Source: Archangium violaceum
GTDB taxonomy: Bacteria > Myxococcota > Myxococcia > Myxococcales > Myxococcaceae
Assembly: GCF_016887565.1 (NCBI RefSeq)
Contig: NZ_CP069396.1
Span: forward strand, 1,267,001 to 1,331,000
Direction of reading: 5' to 3'
Length of the DNA stretch: 64,000 bases
A model generated the notes under the pieces. It saw only the letters and a program-made list of their open reading frames with translations, was not told the origin of the DNA and did no database searches. Shown piece after piece: positions 45,857 to 55,682 of the stretch. Position numbers and translations under genes: made by a program. The stretch's first letter is position 1; every line of letters starts with the position of its first letter.

Positions 45857-46681
45857 ATGTCCTCCATCGAGAGTCTTTCCCAGAGGGTGTCCGCGGCCTT
45901 CGCGGACCGGGCGAAGCTGAAGGAAGCCGATTACGCCGCGGCGGTGCGCGAGACGCTGGCGCTGCTGGACGCGGGCGAGCTGCGGGTGGCCGAGAAGGGC
46001 CCCGAGGGCTGGAAGGTGAACGCCTGGGTGAAGGAGGCCATCCTTCTGTTCTTCGCCATCTCCGACATGAAGGTGATGGAGGTGGAGCCCTTCGAGTTCT
46101 TCGACAAGATTCCGTTGAAGAAGGGGCTGGAGGGGGCGGGCGTGCGCGTGGTGCCGCCGGGCGTGGTGCGCTATGGGGCCTTCGTGGAGCGCGGGGCGGT
46201 GGTGATGCCCGGCTATGTGAACATCGGCGCGCGCGTGGGCGCGGGGACGATGGTGGACACCTGGGCCACGGTGGGCAGTTGCGCGCAGGTGGGGCGTGAC
46301 GTGCACCTGTCGGGCGGCGTCGGACTGGGCGGGGTGCTCGAGCCACCCACCGCCTCGCCGGTCATCATCGAGGACCGCGCCTTCATCGGCAGCCGCTGCA
46401 TCGTGGTGGAGGGCGTGCTGGTGGAGGAGGAGGCGGTGCTGGGCGCCAACGTGGTGCTCACGGCCTCCACGCCCATCATCGACGTCTCCGGCCCCGAGGA
46501 GAAGGTCTACAAGGGCCGGGTGCCGGCGCGCAGCGTCGTCATTCCGGGCATGAAGGAGAAGCAGTTCCCCGCCGGCCGCTACATGGTGCCGTGCGCGCTC
46601 ATCATCGGGCAGCGCAAGGAGAGCACGGACAAGAAGACGAGCCTCAACGCGGCCCTGCGCGACTTCGCCGTGCCGGTATAG
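45857..46681 (+). CDS. dapD: 2,3,4,5-tetrahydropyridine-2,6-dicarboxylate N-succinyltransferase
   Basis: A 274-residue DapD. The N-terminal helical part (LKEADYAAAVRETLALLDAG) is followed by KVNAWVKEAILLFFAISDMK. The left-handed beta-helix has RYGAFVERGAVVMPGYVNIG, ARVGAGTMVDTWATVGSCAQ and GGVGLGGVLEPPTASPVII, all typical of DapD. It adds succinyl-CoA to tetrahydrodipicolinate in the succinylase branch to meso-diaminopimelate and lysine. A dapE-like gene lies 9 kb away at 55683. AAGGAG before ATG 45857 fixes the start. Confidence 0.95.
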   Translation: MSSIESLSQRVSAAFADRAKLKEADYAAAVRETLALLDAGELRVAEKGPEGWKVNAWVKEAILLFFAISDMKVMEVEPFEFFDKIPLKKGLEGAGVRVVPPGVVRYGAFVERGAVVMPGYVNIGARVGAGTMVDTWATVGSCAQVGRDVHLSGGVGLGGVLEPPTASPVIIEDRAFIGSRCIVVEGVLVEEEAVLGANVVLTASTPIIDVSGPEEKVYKGRVPARSVVIPGMKEKQFPAGRYMVPCALIIGQRKESTDKKTSLNAALRDFAVPV

Positions 46682-46824
46682 GCCCCGTCGCAGGGCCCCT
46701 CTGTCTGGCCTCGCCCGCCCGCTGTGTTGCCTCGGGGTGAGGCCGTGCACATGTCCAGAGGGGATGGGGCGAATCCCCGGACGGGCAGCAGGGGTGGCGC
46801 GAGCCCGTCCGGAGGCAGCCTCGG

Positions 46825-49800
46825 ATGGACTCGCTTCAGGAAGACACGGACTTCGGCGACTCCTTGATGGAGGAGGTGGTGCACGCCGAGGAGCCCTGGC
46901 TGCCCAGTCCCGTCCCCGGAGAGAAGCTGGGGGGGCCCACCGGCCGGCGCTTCGAGATACAGCTGGCGCTGGGCCGCGGCTCCATGGGCGAGGTGTTCCG
47001 GGCCTGGGACTCGGAGCTGCAGCGCGAGGTGGCGCTCAAGTTCCTGACGCCCCGCTCCGCGTCTCTCGGGAGCCGGGCCACCGAGCTGCTCCAGCGCGAG
47101 GCCCGGGCCATCGCCCGGCTGAACCACGAGAACATCGTCCGCCTCTTCGACGTGTCCGAGTGGCGTGTCGAGCACGGAGGACAGCGGCTGCCCTTCCTGG
47201 TGATGGAATATCTGGAGGGTCAATCGCTGGCGGAGCTGCTGCTCAGGGGCCGCCCGGAGCTGAAGCAGGCGATGATGCTCATGGAGGGCGTGGCCGCTGG
47301 CCTGGCCCACGCCCACCTCCGGCATCTCATCCACCGGGACCTGAAGCCAGCCAACGTCTTCCTCACCCGCGAGGGGACGGTGAAGCTGTTGGACTTCGGC
47401 CTGGCCCACCTGGTGGCGAGCACCCTGCCCGTGCCGGAGATGTCCACGGCGGGCACTCCCCTGTACATGGCGCCAGAGCAGTGGTTGGGCCGGCCCCAGG
47501 ACGCGCGGACCGACGTCTGGGCCGCGGGGCTGCTGTTCTACGAGCTGCTGACCGGCGTGCGGCCCTTCCCCTTCCTGCGTGCCGATGAGCTCCGTGCCCG
47601 GGTGACCTCTCCGGAGCCGCTGCCCTCGGTGCGCGCTCTCCGCCCCGAGTTGTCGCCGGAGGTGGAGCAGCTGCTCGCCTCGGCGCTGGCCAAGGACCCC
47701 ACCCGGCGCATTCCCTCGGGGCAGGAGCTGTTGGAGGAGCTGCGCGAGCTGGGTGAGCACCTCGGGCTGCGCCGCGAGCAGGGACAGAGCTCCCTTCCCC
47801 AACGTCGACAGGTGACGCTGGTGTGCTGCGTGCTGACCGGCCTCCCGGCGGCGCTCGACCCCGAGGATCTCGATGAGCTGGAGACCGCCTTCCATGATAG
47901 CTGCGCGGAGCTGCTCGGCCAGCAGGGGGGCTCGGTCACTCCGGCCATGGGCTCCCAGGTGCTGGCCTGCTTCGGCTACCCCCATGTCCAGGAGGAGGAC
48001 TCCAGGCATGCCGTCCACGCGGGATTGCTCCTGATTCGTGAGCTCCCCCGGGTGCTCCAGCACAAGCTGCCTCACCCGTCCACGCGAGGGCTCTCCGTGG
48101 CGGTCGGCATCCACACGGACAGGGTGGCGCTGCACGAGAGCGCGGGGGGGCCCGTCCTGTCGGGCGAGGCCCCCGATGTGACCGCCTGGCTGGCCCGGCA
48201 GGCCGAGCCCGGCACGGTGCTCCTCAGCGAGGCCACCCGGGCCCTGGTGCGTGCCGCCTTCGAGCTGGAGTCGCTCGGGAGCCGGAGCCCCACGGTGCCG
48301 CCGGCCCAACACCCGGTGCGGGTGTTCCGGGCGCTGAGCGAGCGCAAGGGGGGCTCGCGCTTCGAACGGACGCGCGAGGCCTTCGGGCTGACCCCCCTGG
48401 TCGGGCGGGAGCGCGAGCTGGGAGAGGTGCTCGGCTTGTGGGAGCGGGCCCGGCGAGGGCAGGGCGCCGCCCTCCTGCTCCGTGGCGAGGCCGGCCTGGG
48501 CAAGTCCCGCCTCATCCACGAGGTGCGCTCACGGCTGGCTCCCGAGGCCGACTGCCGCCTGAGTGCCCAGTGTGGCTCCTCGTTCTCCACCAGCGCGCTC
48601 TATCCCATCATCGAGCTGCTCCAGCGCCTGCTCGAGGACGCACGCGCGGAAGGCTCCTCGTCCTTCTCGCTTCGTGGGGTGGAACAGCGGCTGCGCGCGC
48701 TCGGCCTCTCGGTCGAACACCGGCAGGCGCTCGTCTCACTGCTGTCCCTCCCTCCCCTGGAGACGCTGCCCTCCACCCAGCTCACGCCGGAGCGGCGCAA
48801 GTCCCTGGTCTTCGAGGCCCTGGCCCTCCTGCTGCGGAGCCTGGCTCACGAGCGCCCGGTGCTGGCCGTGGTGGAGGACCTGCATTGGGCGGACCCTTCC
48901 ACCCTGGAGCTCCTGGCCTCGCTGCGCGAGTCGGTGACGCAGTCCCGGGTGCTGCTGCTGCTCAGCTCCCGCCCCGAGTCGCGCGACGCCGCGCCCCTGT
49001 GGCCCGGGCTCCACGTCCTCTCGCTGGAGCGGCTGTCCGAGAAGAACACCCAGGTGCTGGTGCGGGAGATGGTCCGGGGCCGGTCCCTGGCCTCGGACGT
49101 GGTGCGGCAGCTCGTGAAGAGGACGGAGGGCGTTCCGCTCTTCGCCGAGGAGCTGACGCGCATGATGCTGGAGCGGCAGGCCGCTGGAGATCCGTCCGCC
49201 TCCATTCCCCTGAGCCTGCACGAGCTGTTGCTCGCGCGCCTGGATGCGCTGCCTTCGCGGCAGAAGATGCTGGCGCAGCTCTGCTCGGTGATGGGGAGGA
49301 GCTTCTCGAGTGCCCTGGTGGCGGCGCTCACCCAGCAGTCCGAGGCCGCCAGGCACAGGGACCTGGAGGGGCTGGTCGCCGCGGGCATCCTGGAGCGGGA
49401 GGGGCCGGGCGAGGGGCCGACGGAGTACCGGTTCCGGCACGCCCTCATCCAGGACGCGGCCTGTCAGTCGCTGCTGCGTGGCACCCGGCGCGAGTACCAC
49501 CAGCGCATCGCCGAGGTGCTGGAGGAGTCCTTCCCCGACGTGGCGGAGTCCCATCCGGAGCTGCTGGCGCATCATTATACGGAGGCGGATCAGCCCGCGC
49601 GGGCCCTCGAGTGGTGGGCTCGCGCCGGGGAGCTCGCCAGCCAGCGCTCGGCCAACCAGGAGGCCATCGAGCACCTCACGCGGGCGCTGAAGCTGTTGCG
49701 CTCCCTGCCGGACGCGAGCCAGCACCGGGGCGAGGAGCTGCGGCTCCTGGTGATGCTGGGCATTCCCCTGGTGCAGGCTCGGGGCTATCAGACCCCGGAG

Positions 49801-50793
49801 GTGGAGCAGATCTTCTCTCGCGTGCGCGTGCTGTTCGGCGCGGTGGGCGACGAGCTGTCCCGGTTGGAGCTGTCCTACTGGTGGGTCTTCTCCTTCTATC
49901 TGGCGCGCGGCGAGCTGCCCCTGGCGCGGGGGCTGGCGGATCGGCTGGTGGACCTGGGTCAACGCCAGCACCACCGGGAGCTGCTCGCCCTGGGGCACTG
50001 GATGGTGTGCATGGTGGCCTTCTCCCGAGGGGAGGGCCGCGCCGCGCGGGAGCATGCGGAGCTCGCGCTGGAGTGCTCGTACTTCACCCTGGAGGAGCAC
50101 CGGGTGCTGGCTCTCCGGTACTGGGTGGATCCGCGAGTGGCGGCGCTGGCCTCCGGCTCGGTCATCCTCTCCTGGGGAGGTGAGTGGGAGCAGGCCCGCT
50201 CCTGGGCGCAAGAGGCGCTATCGCTGGCCGGACGGATCGGCCACCTGCACACCTCCGCCTTCGCCCTCTACTCCGTGGCACTGGGCTCCCAGTTCCGGGG
50301 GGATGTGGCCAGCACCCTGGAGCTGGCGGAGCGATGCCTGGCGCTCTCGAGCGAGCACGACTTCCGGTTCTGGCGGGGCGGCTCGGCGCTCCTGCGCAGC
50401 TGGGCCCTGGCCGGGCTGGGGTGGGCGCCGCAGGGCCTGGCGCTCATGCGGCAGGGGTTCGAGCAATTGCACGCCTCCGGCATCCAGGCCAGTCGGAGCC
50501 ACTCCCGCGGCATGCTGGCGGAGATCCACCTGCTGCGCAGACAGCCCCAGCAGGCGCTGGAGGTGGTGGACCAGGCGCTGGCCGAGCTGGGCGAGGAGCG
50601 CTTCTACGCCTCGGCACTGCACCGGCTGCGGGGAGAGAGCCTGCGCCGGCTCGGCCGTGAGCAGGAGGCCGAGGCCAGCTTCCGGTGTGCGCTCGCGGTG
50701 GCCCATGAGCAGGGGGCCCTCAACTTCGAGCGCCTCGCGCGGCAGAGGCTCGAGCAGTCTCCCGCTCCCTCCGCGCCGCCGGTGCCCGCATGA
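46825..50793 (+). CDS. Ser/Thr kinase fused to a degenerate cyclase, AAA-type ATPase and TPRs
   Basis: A 1322-residue cytosolic protein. The kinase (about 40-310) has GRGSMGEV, Lys72 in VALKFL, HRDLKPANV (Asp172) and DFG (Asp190), so it should be active. About 325-480 is a class III nucleotide-cyclase fold, but the two metal-binding Asp positions are changed: VLFCDL-type sequence has become LVCCVL, and the LGD of the second motif is now AMGSQ. It is therefore a pseudo-cyclase. About 505-800 is an AAA/NB-ARC-like ATPase with Walker A GEAGLGKSRL and Walker B-like VVEDLHWADPS. The remaining 500 residues are helical TPR-like. Fusions of this kind occur as regulators in myxobacteria. The target is unknown. 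Confidence 0.93.
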   Translation: MDSLQEDTDFGDSLMEEVVHAEEPWLPSPVPGEKLGGPTGRRFEIQLALGRGSMGEVFRAWDSELQREVALKFLTPRSASLGSRATELLQREARAIARLNHENIVRLFDVSEWRVEHGGQRLPFLVMEYLEGQSLAELLLRGRPELKQAMMLMEGVAAGLAHAHLRHLIHRDLKPANVFLTREGTVKLLDFGLAHLVASTLPVPEMSTAGTPLYMAPEQWLGRPQDARTDVWAAGLLFYELLTGVRPFPFLRADELRARVTSPEPLPSVRALRPELSPEVEQLLASALAKDPTRRIPSGQELLEELRELGEHLGLRREQGQSSLPQRRQVTLVCCVLTGLPAALDPEDLDELETAFHDSCAELLGQQGGSVTPAMGSQVLACFGYPHVQEEDSRHAVHAGLLLIRELPRVLQHKLPHPSTRGLSVAVGIHTDRVALHESAGGPVLSGEAPDVTAWLARQAEPGTVLLSEATRALVRAAFELESLGSRSPTVPPAQHPVRVFRALSERKGGSRFERTREAFGLTPLVGRERELGEVLGLWERARRGQGAALLLRGEAGLGKSRLIHEVRSRLAPEADCRLSAQCGSSFSTSALYPIIELLQRLLEDARAEGSSSFSLRGVEQRLRALGLSVEHRQALVSLLSLPPLETLPSTQLTPERRKSLVFEALALLLRSLAHERPVLAVVEDLHWADPSTLELLASLRESVTQSRVLLLLSSRPESRDAAPLWPGLHVLSLERLSEKNTQVLVREMVRGRSLASDVVRQLVKRTEGVPLFAEELTRMMLERQAAGDPSASIPLSLHELLLARLDALPSRQKMLAQLCSVMGRSFSSALVAALTQQSEAARHRDLEGLVAAGILEREGPGEGPTEYRFRHALIQDAACQSLLRGTRREYHQRIAEVLEESFPDVAESHPELLAHHYTEADQPARALEWWARAGELASQRSANQEAIEHLTRALKLLRSLPDASQHRGEELRLLVMLGIPLVQARGYQTPEVEQIFSRVRVLFGAVGDELSRLELSYWWVFSFYLARGELPLARGLADRLVDLGQRQHHRELLALGHWMVCMVAFSRGEGRAAREHAELALECSYFTLEEHRVLALRYWVDPRVAALASGSVILSWGGEWEQARSWAQEALSLAGRIGHLHTSAFALYSVALGSQFRGDVASTLELAERCLALSSEHDFRFWRGGSALLRSWALAGLGWAPQGLALMRQGFEQLHASGIQASRSHSRGMLAEIHLLRRQPQQALEVVDQALAELGEERFYASALHRLRGESLRRLGREQEAEASFRCALAVAHEQGALNFERLARQRLEQSPAPSAPPVPA

Positions 50794-50895
50794 CACGCGC
50801 GCCGCTCATCACGAAAGTTGCTTTACGGCTCCCTCTTCTGAGTGGGCGCGTTCCATGAGGTCCCGACCGAGGAACCGATGAGGTGATGACCGCGT

Positions 50896-53800
50896 ATGAA
50901 CCCCCGACCGACCCGGTTTCGTCTGCACTTCCACGGCAAGTTGCTCGCGGCCTTCGTCCTGGTGCTCCTCCCGGTCCTGGGGCTGCTGATCGCCGGCTTC
51001 CTCTCCGACCTGCGAAGGACCCAGGCGTTCATCCTGGAAGCCCAGTCGCTGACGGCCCAGTCCGTCGCCGTGCAGGTCTCCGAGGTCTTCGATGGCGCCA
51101 TCGGGCTCGGCTGGGCCGTGGCGCAGGACCCCATGATCCGCGCCCTGGACCCCGGCGTGCTGGACTCGCACCTGAGGACGATGGTCGAGCACAGCCCCCT
51201 CTATGAGTCCATCGGGGTCTACGACGCCCAGGGCATCCAGCGAGGGTGGGGAGGCCCGGCCGGCTTCGCCGAACCCGGACCCGACATCCACGACCGCCCG
51301 TACTTCCAACAGGTGATGGCGAGCAATTCCCCCGTCATCTCCGACGTGCAGGAGATGGAGCACACCCGGCGCGCGGGGTTGATCGCCATCATTCCCATCC
51401 ATGGCGACGGAGGACGGTCCATCGGGGTCGTCACCATCCGGCTCAGGTCCGAGCAGCTCGCGGATCGCTTCCTGGATGCCCGCTTCCAGCAGCGGCAGGT
51501 CATCCTCCTGGTCGACCCCAGCGGCAGGCTGGCCTTCCATACCGGCGCCGCCTACCTCCCCTACCGGCAGAGTGGTTCCTACCTCCACTTCGACGCCGTG
51601 CATGAGGCGCTCAAGGGACTGCCGAGCCGGTTGGCCCGGTTCAAGAGCCCCTTCCTGGGAGACGAGCACCTGGGGGCCTTCACCCCAGTCCCCCGGTATC
51701 CCTGGGCCGTGGGGGTGTCGGTCGAGCGCGACCTGGCCCTGGCACCCATCTACGCGCAGATGCGCCTGAGGCTCGGCGTCTTCGGGGGCATCCTCGTGCT
51801 GAGCCTCCTGCTGGCCCTGGGGCTGACGCGCTTCTATGCCCGCCCGGTGCGGCAGCTCCGGGCGGCCGCCCTGGCGCTGGGACGGGGCGACCGGGAGGCG
51901 CGCGTGCACATCCAGACGGGGGATGAGATGGAGGACCTGGGCACGGCCTTCAACACCATGGCGGCCGAGGTCGCGCGGCGCGAGACGGAGGTGAACGCCC
52001 TGCACAAGGAGGCCGAGCACCAGGCGCTCGAGCTGGCGGCCATCATCAACAGCGTGCCGGATGCCATCTTCCTCGCCAGCCCGGAAGGGCGGGTGGTCAG
52101 CACCAATCCCGCGGGCGCCCGGCTGGTGGGGTTCAAGGGCCAGGCCACGTTCGACGAGATTCCCCTGTCCGAGAGCCTCCAGCGCTACGACCTCCGGCAC
52201 CCGGATGGACGCCCGATGGCGCAGAAGGAGCTGCCACTGGCTCGCGCGCTGAGGGGGGAGACCTTCACCGACGCGGAGATGCGCCTGCGCAGCCTGGATG
52301 GCAGACAGCTCCTGCTGAGCACCAATGGCGCTCCCGTCCGGGATGCGTCCGGGCAGATCATCCTCGGGGAGATCGTCATGCGCGACATCACCCGGCACCG
52401 GCAGGAGGAGGAGGCCCTGCGCAGGAGCGAGGAGAGCCTCGCCCAGGCGCAGCGCATCGCGCACCTGGGCAACTGGGATTGGGACCTGGCGAGCAATCAG
52501 TTCCACGGTTCGGATGAGGTCTGCCGCATCCTGGGTCTGGCCCCCTACGCGTGCGCGCTCTCCTATGAGACGCTCCTCTCCCTCGTTCCTCCCGATGAGC
52601 GGCAGGGCATCGAGAAGGCGATGGAGGCGGCGCGGGAGAGGCTGGAGCCCTTCCGCCTGGACCATCGCATCCTCCGCCCGGACGGCACGGAGCGCATCGT
52701 CCACCAGGAGGTCGAGGTCCTCCAGGACGAGGAAGGCCACCCGGTGCGCATCCTGGGGACGGTGCAGGACATCACCGAGCACAAGCGGGTGGAGGACGAG
52801 CTGGAGCGGCTGCTCGACCAGGAGCTGGCGCTGGCGCGGGTCGGCCAGGCGCTGGTGAGCGAGGTGGAGCTCGAGCGCATCGCCGAGGTGGTCATCGAGC
52901 AGAGCCTGCACAGCCTGCGCGCCGATGTCGTCGCGCTCTGGCTGGCCGAGCCGGAGCGCCGGGAGCTCACCCTGCTCGCCTCGCACCATCTCCCGAAAGA
53001 CGAGCGTCTGGGGCACCTCTCCTTCGATGCTCCCGTGCTCGCGGCGCAAGCGGCCCGGACGGAGCTCATCCAGGTCGTCGAGGACGTCCAGACGGAAGGA
53101 CAGCCCGGCGTCTCGTGCATCTGGGCGGAAGAGGGGGTGCGCGGCGTGGCGGCGTTTCCGCTGCGCTCGCGCGGGCGCCTGGTGGGGGTGATGACCTACG
53201 GCACCTACGCCACACGCACCTTCTCCTCTCGCGAGCTGGAGTTCCACTCCACGCTGGGCCAGCTGTTCGCCGTGGCCATCGAGAAGGCCCGCCTGTTCCA
53301 ACAGGTGCGCGACGCCCTGCGGCTGCGCGAGGAGTTCATGGCGGCCGCCGCCCACGAGCTGAAGACTCCCGTCACCGCCATCCAGACCTGGGCGGAGGTC
53401 CTGCTTGAGAAGGAGGCGCCCACTCCCCGCCAGAGCAAGGGGCTCGCCGCCATCGCACGCAACACCCGGCGCATCACCCGGTTGGTGGAGCACCTGTTCG
53501 CCGCCGTGAAGATGGCTCCCGGTGTGCCGAAGCTGAAGCGCCAGCCGTTCGAGCTCCACGCCCTGATCCAGGAGCGGGTGGAGAAGGCGGCGGGAACCAC
53601 GGAGTGCCCGATCCACGTCGAGGCCCCCGACTCGCTCGTCGTCGATGGCGATGGCTACCTGCTGGGCGAGGTGCTGTCCCATCTGCTGGAGAACGCCATC
53701 CGGTACTCCCCCCAGTCCGGTGGAGCCATCGAGCTGGAGGCCCGGAGGCAGGGAGGCGAGGTGGTGGTGTCCGTGCACGACCACGGCCCGGGCATTCCGC

Positions 53801-54054
53801 CGGAGCGCCAGCCCCATGTCTTCGAGCCCCTCTACGAGCCGGTGCCACCCGGGTCGCCGGGCTACACGGGGGTGGTGGGGCTCGGGCTGTACCTGTGCCG
53901 GCAGATCATCGAGGCGCATGGGGGACACATCTGGCTGACGAGCTCCCCGGGAAAGGGCTCGACGTTCTCCTTCCGCATCCCCCTGGCGGAGGCTTCGTCC
54001 GGGGAGCACCTTCCCGTGTCCGGTCCCGAGCGGGAGCTCCTCCTTCCAGGATGA
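50896..54054 (+). CDS. Hybrid-input sensor histidine kinase (Cache-HAMP-PAS-PAS-GAF)
   Basis: A 1052-residue membrane kinase. A first helix (LLAAFVLVLLPVLGLLIAGF), an extracellular double-Cache domain (about 45-290, with DIHDRPYFQQVM), a second helix near 300 and a HAMP domain come first. Then follow PAS (about 375-500), PAS/PAC (about 515-635), GAF (about 650-810), HisKA with AAHELKTPV (His820) and HATPase with ENAIRYSP (Asn933), DHGPGIP and GLGLYLC. All catalytic boxes are intact. There is no receiver domain and no response regulator next to it, so the partner is elsewhere. It likely senses a small organic molecule through Cache and redox, light or a second ligand through PAS/GAF. Confidence 0.96.
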   Translation: MNPRPTRFRLHFHGKLLAAFVLVLLPVLGLLIAGFLSDLRRTQAFILEAQSLTAQSVAVQVSEVFDGAIGLGWAVAQDPMIRALDPGVLDSHLRTMVEHSPLYESIGVYDAQGIQRGWGGPAGFAEPGPDIHDRPYFQQVMASNSPVISDVQEMEHTRRAGLIAIIPIHGDGGRSIGVVTIRLRSEQLADRFLDARFQQRQVILLVDPSGRLAFHTGAAYLPYRQSGSYLHFDAVHEALKGLPSRLARFKSPFLGDEHLGAFTPVPRYPWAVGVSVERDLALAPIYAQMRLRLGVFGGILVLSLLLALGLTRFYARPVRQLRAAALALGRGDREARVHIQTGDEMEDLGTAFNTMAAEVARRETEVNALHKEAEHQALELAAIINSVPDAIFLASPEGRVVSTNPAGARLVGFKGQATFDEIPLSESLQRYDLRHPDGRPMAQKELPLARALRGETFTDAEMRLRSLDGRQLLLSTNGAPVRDASGQIILGEIVMRDITRHRQEEEALRRSEESLAQAQRIAHLGNWDWDLASNQFHGSDEVCRILGLAPYACALSYETLLSLVPPDERQGIEKAMEAARERLEPFRLDHRILRPDGTERIVHQEVEVLQDEEGHPVRILGTVQDITEHKRVEDELERLLDQELALARVGQALVSEVELERIAEVVIEQSLHSLRADVVALWLAEPERRELTLLASHHLPKDERLGHLSFDAPVLAAQAARTELIQVVEDVQTEGQPGVSCIWAEEGVRGVAAFPLRSRGRLVGVMTYGTYATRTFSSRELEFHSTLGQLFAVAIEKARLFQQVRDALRLREEFMAAAAHELKTPVTAIQTWAEVLLEKEAPTPRQSKGLAAIARNTRRITRLVEHLFAAVKMAPGVPKLKRQPFELHALIQERVEKAAGTTECPIHVEAPDSLVVDGDGYLLGEVLSHLLENAIRYSPQSGGAIELEARRQGGEVVVSVHDHGPGIPPERQPHVFEPLYEPVPPGSPGYTGVVGLGLYLCRQIIEAHGGHIWLTSSPGKGSTFSFRIPLAEASSGEHLPVSGPERELLLPG

Positions 54055-54070
54055 AGGGAGGAAGGGAGGT

Positions 54071-55165
54071 ATGGTGCCCGCCGTGAACTCATTCAACTGG
54101 CGTTCGGAGAGCGACGAGCCCGCTCCGTCGAGACTCTCTCCCGTCGATGACCGCCTCACCGCGGACGCGGCGCTGCGACGGGTCCGGCGCGGCGAGCACC
54201 TGCTGTACACCGGCGATTTCCACAACGCGAAGCAGCTCCTGGGCGCCATGGGGCGCCGCCTCCCCGAGCCTCCCTCGGCGCGCTCGCCCCTGGAGGCCTT
54301 CCGGGCGGAGCGCCGCGCGCGTCAGCTCGAGCACGAGACGCTCTCGCGCATCGTGGTGGCCCTGGACCGCTCCTACCGGCTCGAGCTCAAGCGCGCTCCC
54401 GACGTCGCCGAGGCCTGCCGGTGGGTGTGGGGCGAGCCCGAGGCCGACACGACGGTGGTCTCCTTGAAGACGCTGCTCGGCATGCTCGGCGCGGCGGAGT
54501 GGCGCCGCAAGGGCCTCGCGGTGCCCGGTCTCGAGGGGAAGATCCACCCGCATTACGGCGTCTACCTGCCCACGCGCACCGACTACGTCGAGCTGCTCCT
54601 GTCGATCACCGAGGTGAAGGGAAAGAAGGTGTTCGACGTGGGGACGGGGACCGGCGTGCTCTCGTTCCTGCTCCTGCAGCGCGGAGCGGCCTCCGCGGTC
54701 GCGACCGATTGTGACTCGCGCGCCGTGGCGTGTGCCCGGGAGAACGCCGAGCGGCTCGGCCTCTCCAAGCGCTTCGAGGTCATGGAGGGAGACCTCTTCC
54801 CGCCCGGCAAGGCCGACCTCGTCGTGAGCAATCCGCCGTGGATTCCCGAGCCGCCGAAGAACCGGGTCGACCGCGCCGTGTTCGATGAGGACGACCGCTT
54901 CCTGCGCGGGTTCCTGGAAGGACTGACCGGACACCTCAACCCGGGAGGAGAGGGGCTGCTGTTGCTGTCCGACCTCGCGGTGTTGCTCGGGCTGCGCTCC
55001 GCCGGGTGGCTGGACGAGCAGCTCGCGCGCAACGAGCTCGTCGTGAAGTGGAAGCGGTCGACTCCGGCGCGTCATTCGAAGGCGAAGGACCGGTCCGACC
55101 CCCTGCACGCGGCGCGCTCCCGCGAGGTCACTACTCTCTACGGGCTCAGTCCCGCTCGACCCTAA
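54071..55165 (+). CDS. Class I methyltransferase of the HemK/PrmC-like group
   Basis: A 364-residue SAM-dependent methyltransferase. Motif I is VFDVGTGTGVLSFLLLQRGA, with the acidic DCDSRAV and the catalytic NPPW (LVVSNPPWIPEPPKNRVDRA). NPPY/W enzymes methylate planar nitrogens in proteins, RNA or DNA. The N-terminal 170 residues are an unusual helical part that is not typical of PrmC, so the substrate is unclear. GGGAGG lies just before ATG 54071, 16 bases after the kinase stop, so it may belong to the same transcript. Confidence 0.85.
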   Translation: MVPAVNSFNWRSESDEPAPSRLSPVDDRLTADAALRRVRRGEHLLYTGDFHNAKQLLGAMGRRLPEPPSARSPLEAFRAERRARQLEHETLSRIVVALDRSYRLELKRAPDVAEACRWVWGEPEADTTVVSLKTLLGMLGAAEWRRKGLAVPGLEGKIHPHYGVYLPTRTDYVELLLSITEVKGKKVFDVGTGTGVLSFLLLQRGAASAVATDCDSRAVACARENAERLGLSKRFEVMEGDLFPPGKADLVVSNPPWIPEPPKNRVDRAVFDEDDRFLRGFLEGLTGHLNPGGEGLLLLSDLAVLLGLRSAGWLDEQLARNELVVKWKRSTPARHSKAKDRSDPLHAARSREVTTLYGLSPARP

Positions 55166-55289
55166 ATCTTACCGATTTCTGTACGGGTGCCACCCCCCCG
55201 CGATTCGCCAAGGCATTGAAATCACAGCTATCTACCCCTGCGCGCTTGTTGGCACGGCGGATGCTCTATGGCTTCCACGAGAAGTCGGT

Positions 55290-55575
55290 CGGGCAGGACG
55301 GGTGAGGCGGTCGGGGTAGGGCGGGGCAGTTGGGGTTGTGGGTGGTGGGGGTTGGGTCGGGGCAGGGCGGGGTGGTCGGGGTTGGGGTCGGGCGGGGTGG
55401 TCGGGGTTGGCGGGTGGGGTTGGGTAGGGCGGGGCGGTCGGGGGGGTTGGGTAGGGACCGAAGGGTTGGGAGTTTTCTGGGGCAGTAACGGTTGGGTGGG
55501 TTGGGGATGGGCGGGTTGGGTTGAGCAGGGGCGGTAGGTAGGGAGTCTTCGGGGGTAGTGACGGGGAAGTGCATC
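55290..55575 (+). repeat. G-rich imperfect repeat block, G-quadruplex prone
   Basis: The plus strand is an almost unbroken series of G-runs of three to seven separated by short T/C/A spacers (units like GGGGTTGG, GGTCGGGG and GGCGGGGT). It lies in the 517-base gap between the methyltransferase and dapE. Both strands are open over parts of it, but the frames are pure repeat. Folding into G-quadruplexes on the plus strand is likely. No gene is supported in 55166-55682. Confidence 0.7.
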
Positions 55576-55682
55576 GGGGAGGAGCTGCTGGGGAGCGGCT
55601 CCTCCCCGATTGTTTTTCCGTACGCGCGGGGTACTGCTGACCCCCACGACTCCCACGGGTAACCTCTGGCCGGGAGCAATCC

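Noticed and set aside
50809-54249. A 1146-codon minus-strand frame
   Set aside because: It is antisense to the histidine kinase, whose domains and catalytic boxes are all intact.
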